From Arthrobacter sp. HY1533 (lineage in GTDB: Bacteria; Actinomycetota; Actinomycetes; Actinomycetales; Micrococcaceae): DNA of 64,000 nt. Below the pieces are notes generated by a model that was given only the letters and a program-made list of their open reading frames with translations, was not told where the DNA came from and did no database searches. This document shows, in pieces, positions 63,340 through 64,000 of this stretch. Both the position numbers and the translations under genes were made by a program. The stretch covers positions 124,001 through 188,000 of the forward strand of contig NZ_JANKZF010000003.1 in the NCBI RefSeq assembly GCF_027568515.1, written 5' to 3'. How positions within the stretch are numbered: the first letter of the stretch is position 1; each line of letters starts with the position of its first letter.

Positions 63340-64000
63340 CTATGCTGTGGTCTTTGAGACAGCGATTTTTGGCTTTTGCTGGTCAATTGCACAATCCAGC
63401 CCGCGAATGGCACGGCGCAGCGGGGCATCCGGGGAAAGCTCCAGCAGCAGCCTGCCCTCGAGCAGTGCCTTGTCCGTCAGTTCGGGATCCCACGGCAGGA
63501 AGTGGCTGATGCCCCTGGCCGGGCCGAAGCGCTCCCAGGCCTGCCCCAGTGATTTCTCCGGTGAGCCGCCCACGGCCCTGCGGCGCACCTTGTTGACCAC
63601 CACCTGCACCTCGGCGGCGGGAAACGCCAGCTCCAGCTCACCAAGTCCCCGGATCAGCCGCGGAATGCCAATGGGGTCGCCGTTGCCCACTGCATAGATG
63701 AGCTCGGCCTGGGACAGGACCGCCAGGGTGGCGGCATTGCGCCGCGGCGCCACGGTGTCGTAGCTAAGCTCCTCGTCGTTTTCCAGGGCAAAGCCGCAGT
63801 CAACAATGACCAGCTCCGCCATGTCCCTGGCCGTGGACAGGACCCTTTCGACGGCGGCGGCCCTCAATTCCGGCCACCTGTCCGCCCGGGTCAGACCGGT
63901 CAGCAAGTGGAAGGTTCCGCCGGCGAACACCACCTGCGTGGCGGTCCGGGCCAGGTGCGCCAGGTTCAGGATGCCTTGGTCGGCGGCCCTGCAGGCCTGG
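63340..64000 (-). CDS. CpaE/Ssd-like MinD-family ATPase, 5' end beyond the window
   Basis: About 220 C-terminal residues of a larger protein that runs off the right edge; the frame is open to the last base. GILNLAHLARTATQVVFAGG, GTFHLLTGLTRADRWPELR, DMAELVIVDCGFALENDEEL and VAPRRNAATLAVLSQAELIY match the CpaE/septum-site-determining protein family of actinobacteria, MinD-like ATPases that in most genomes sit in front of tadA. The P loop lies in the missing part. It probably belongs to an upstream operon, with gdhB 76 bases downstream. Alternatively it may be an unrelated paralogue. Confidence 0.85.
   Translation of the reverse strand, partial: QACRAADQGILNLAHLARTATQVVFAGGTFHLLTGLTRADRWPELRAAAVERVLSTARDMAELVIVDCGFALENDEELSYDTVAPRRNAATLAVLSQAELIYAVGNGDPIGIPRLIRGLGELELAFPAAEVQVVVNKVRRRAVGGSPEKSLGQAWERFGPARGISHFLPWDPELTDKALLEGRLLLELSPDAPLRRAIRGLDCAIDQQKPKIAVSKTTA

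Overview
The window is high-GC DNA with an actinobacterial gene set: a WhiB regulator, a PdtaS-type histidine kinase, the large NAD-glutamate dehydrogenase, an ssd/CpaE-Tad pilus system, and UDP-galactopyranose mutase with a GlfT2-like galactofuranosyltransferase. The tmRNA tag (ending RTDFALAA), the gene content and the absence of mycolate genes suggest Micrococcaceae (Arthrobacter in the broad sense). That placement is inference, made without database comparison.

Layout. (1) 0.1-10.4 kb, housekeeping: sdaA (+), then a minus-strand run read from right to left as prfB, a VanW-family gene, ftsE, ftsX, an M23 peptidase with coiled coils, smpB, a CtaG-like membrane protein, a GH3 lipid- or membrane-anchored glycosidase, and the tmRNA gene ssrA. 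Both partners of trans-translation (ssrA, smpB) and the FtsEX-hydrolase division module are therefore here. (2) 10.4-15.2 kb, a compact Tad pilus operon (tadA, tadB, tadC, Flp-like pilin, two TadE-like and one TadG-like gene), with overlapping or closely packed genes. (3) 15.2-15.75 kb, a 600-base gap without a convincing gene. (4) 15.75-49.4 kb, a large surface-polysaccharide region. It holds about nine glycosyltransferases, two acyltransferase-3/SGNH proteins, galE, a GH25 muramidase with three FG-GAP/VCBS-like blocks, an ABC flippase-type exporter, and a complete-looking UDP-GlcNAc to UDP-diacetamido-glucuronate cassette (dehydrogenase, oxidoreductase, aminotransferase, N-acetyltransferase). 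It ends with a glf-glfT2-ABC permease-ABC ATPase operon for a galactofuranose-containing glycan. (5) 49.6-54.6 kb, an orphan FHA-FtsK/SpoIIIE (EssC/EccC-like) ATPase and a small membrane protein. (6) 54.7-64 kb, whiB1-like regulator with a hairpin in its leader, an LGFP-repeat secreted protein, pdtaS, the 1624-residue NAD-glutamate dehydrogenase, and the 5'-truncated end of a CpaE/Ssd-like ATPase that runs off the window.

How it works together. The polysaccharide region contains activated-sugar synthesis, glycosyl transfer, membrane export by two different ABC systems, and O-acylation of the product, so it can be read as one or two cell-wall glycan pathways. Pairs of paralogous genes inside it (two GT2 with a shared C-terminal part, two short GT4, two acyltransferases) suggest growth by duplication. 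The most unusual items are the EssC-like ATPase without any visible ESX partners, the attenuator-like hairpin before whiB, the separation of the CpaE-like ATPase from the Tad operon, and the substituted catalytic loop of the GH3 enzyme. I saw no insertion sequence, prophage, CRISPR array, rRNA or tRNA.
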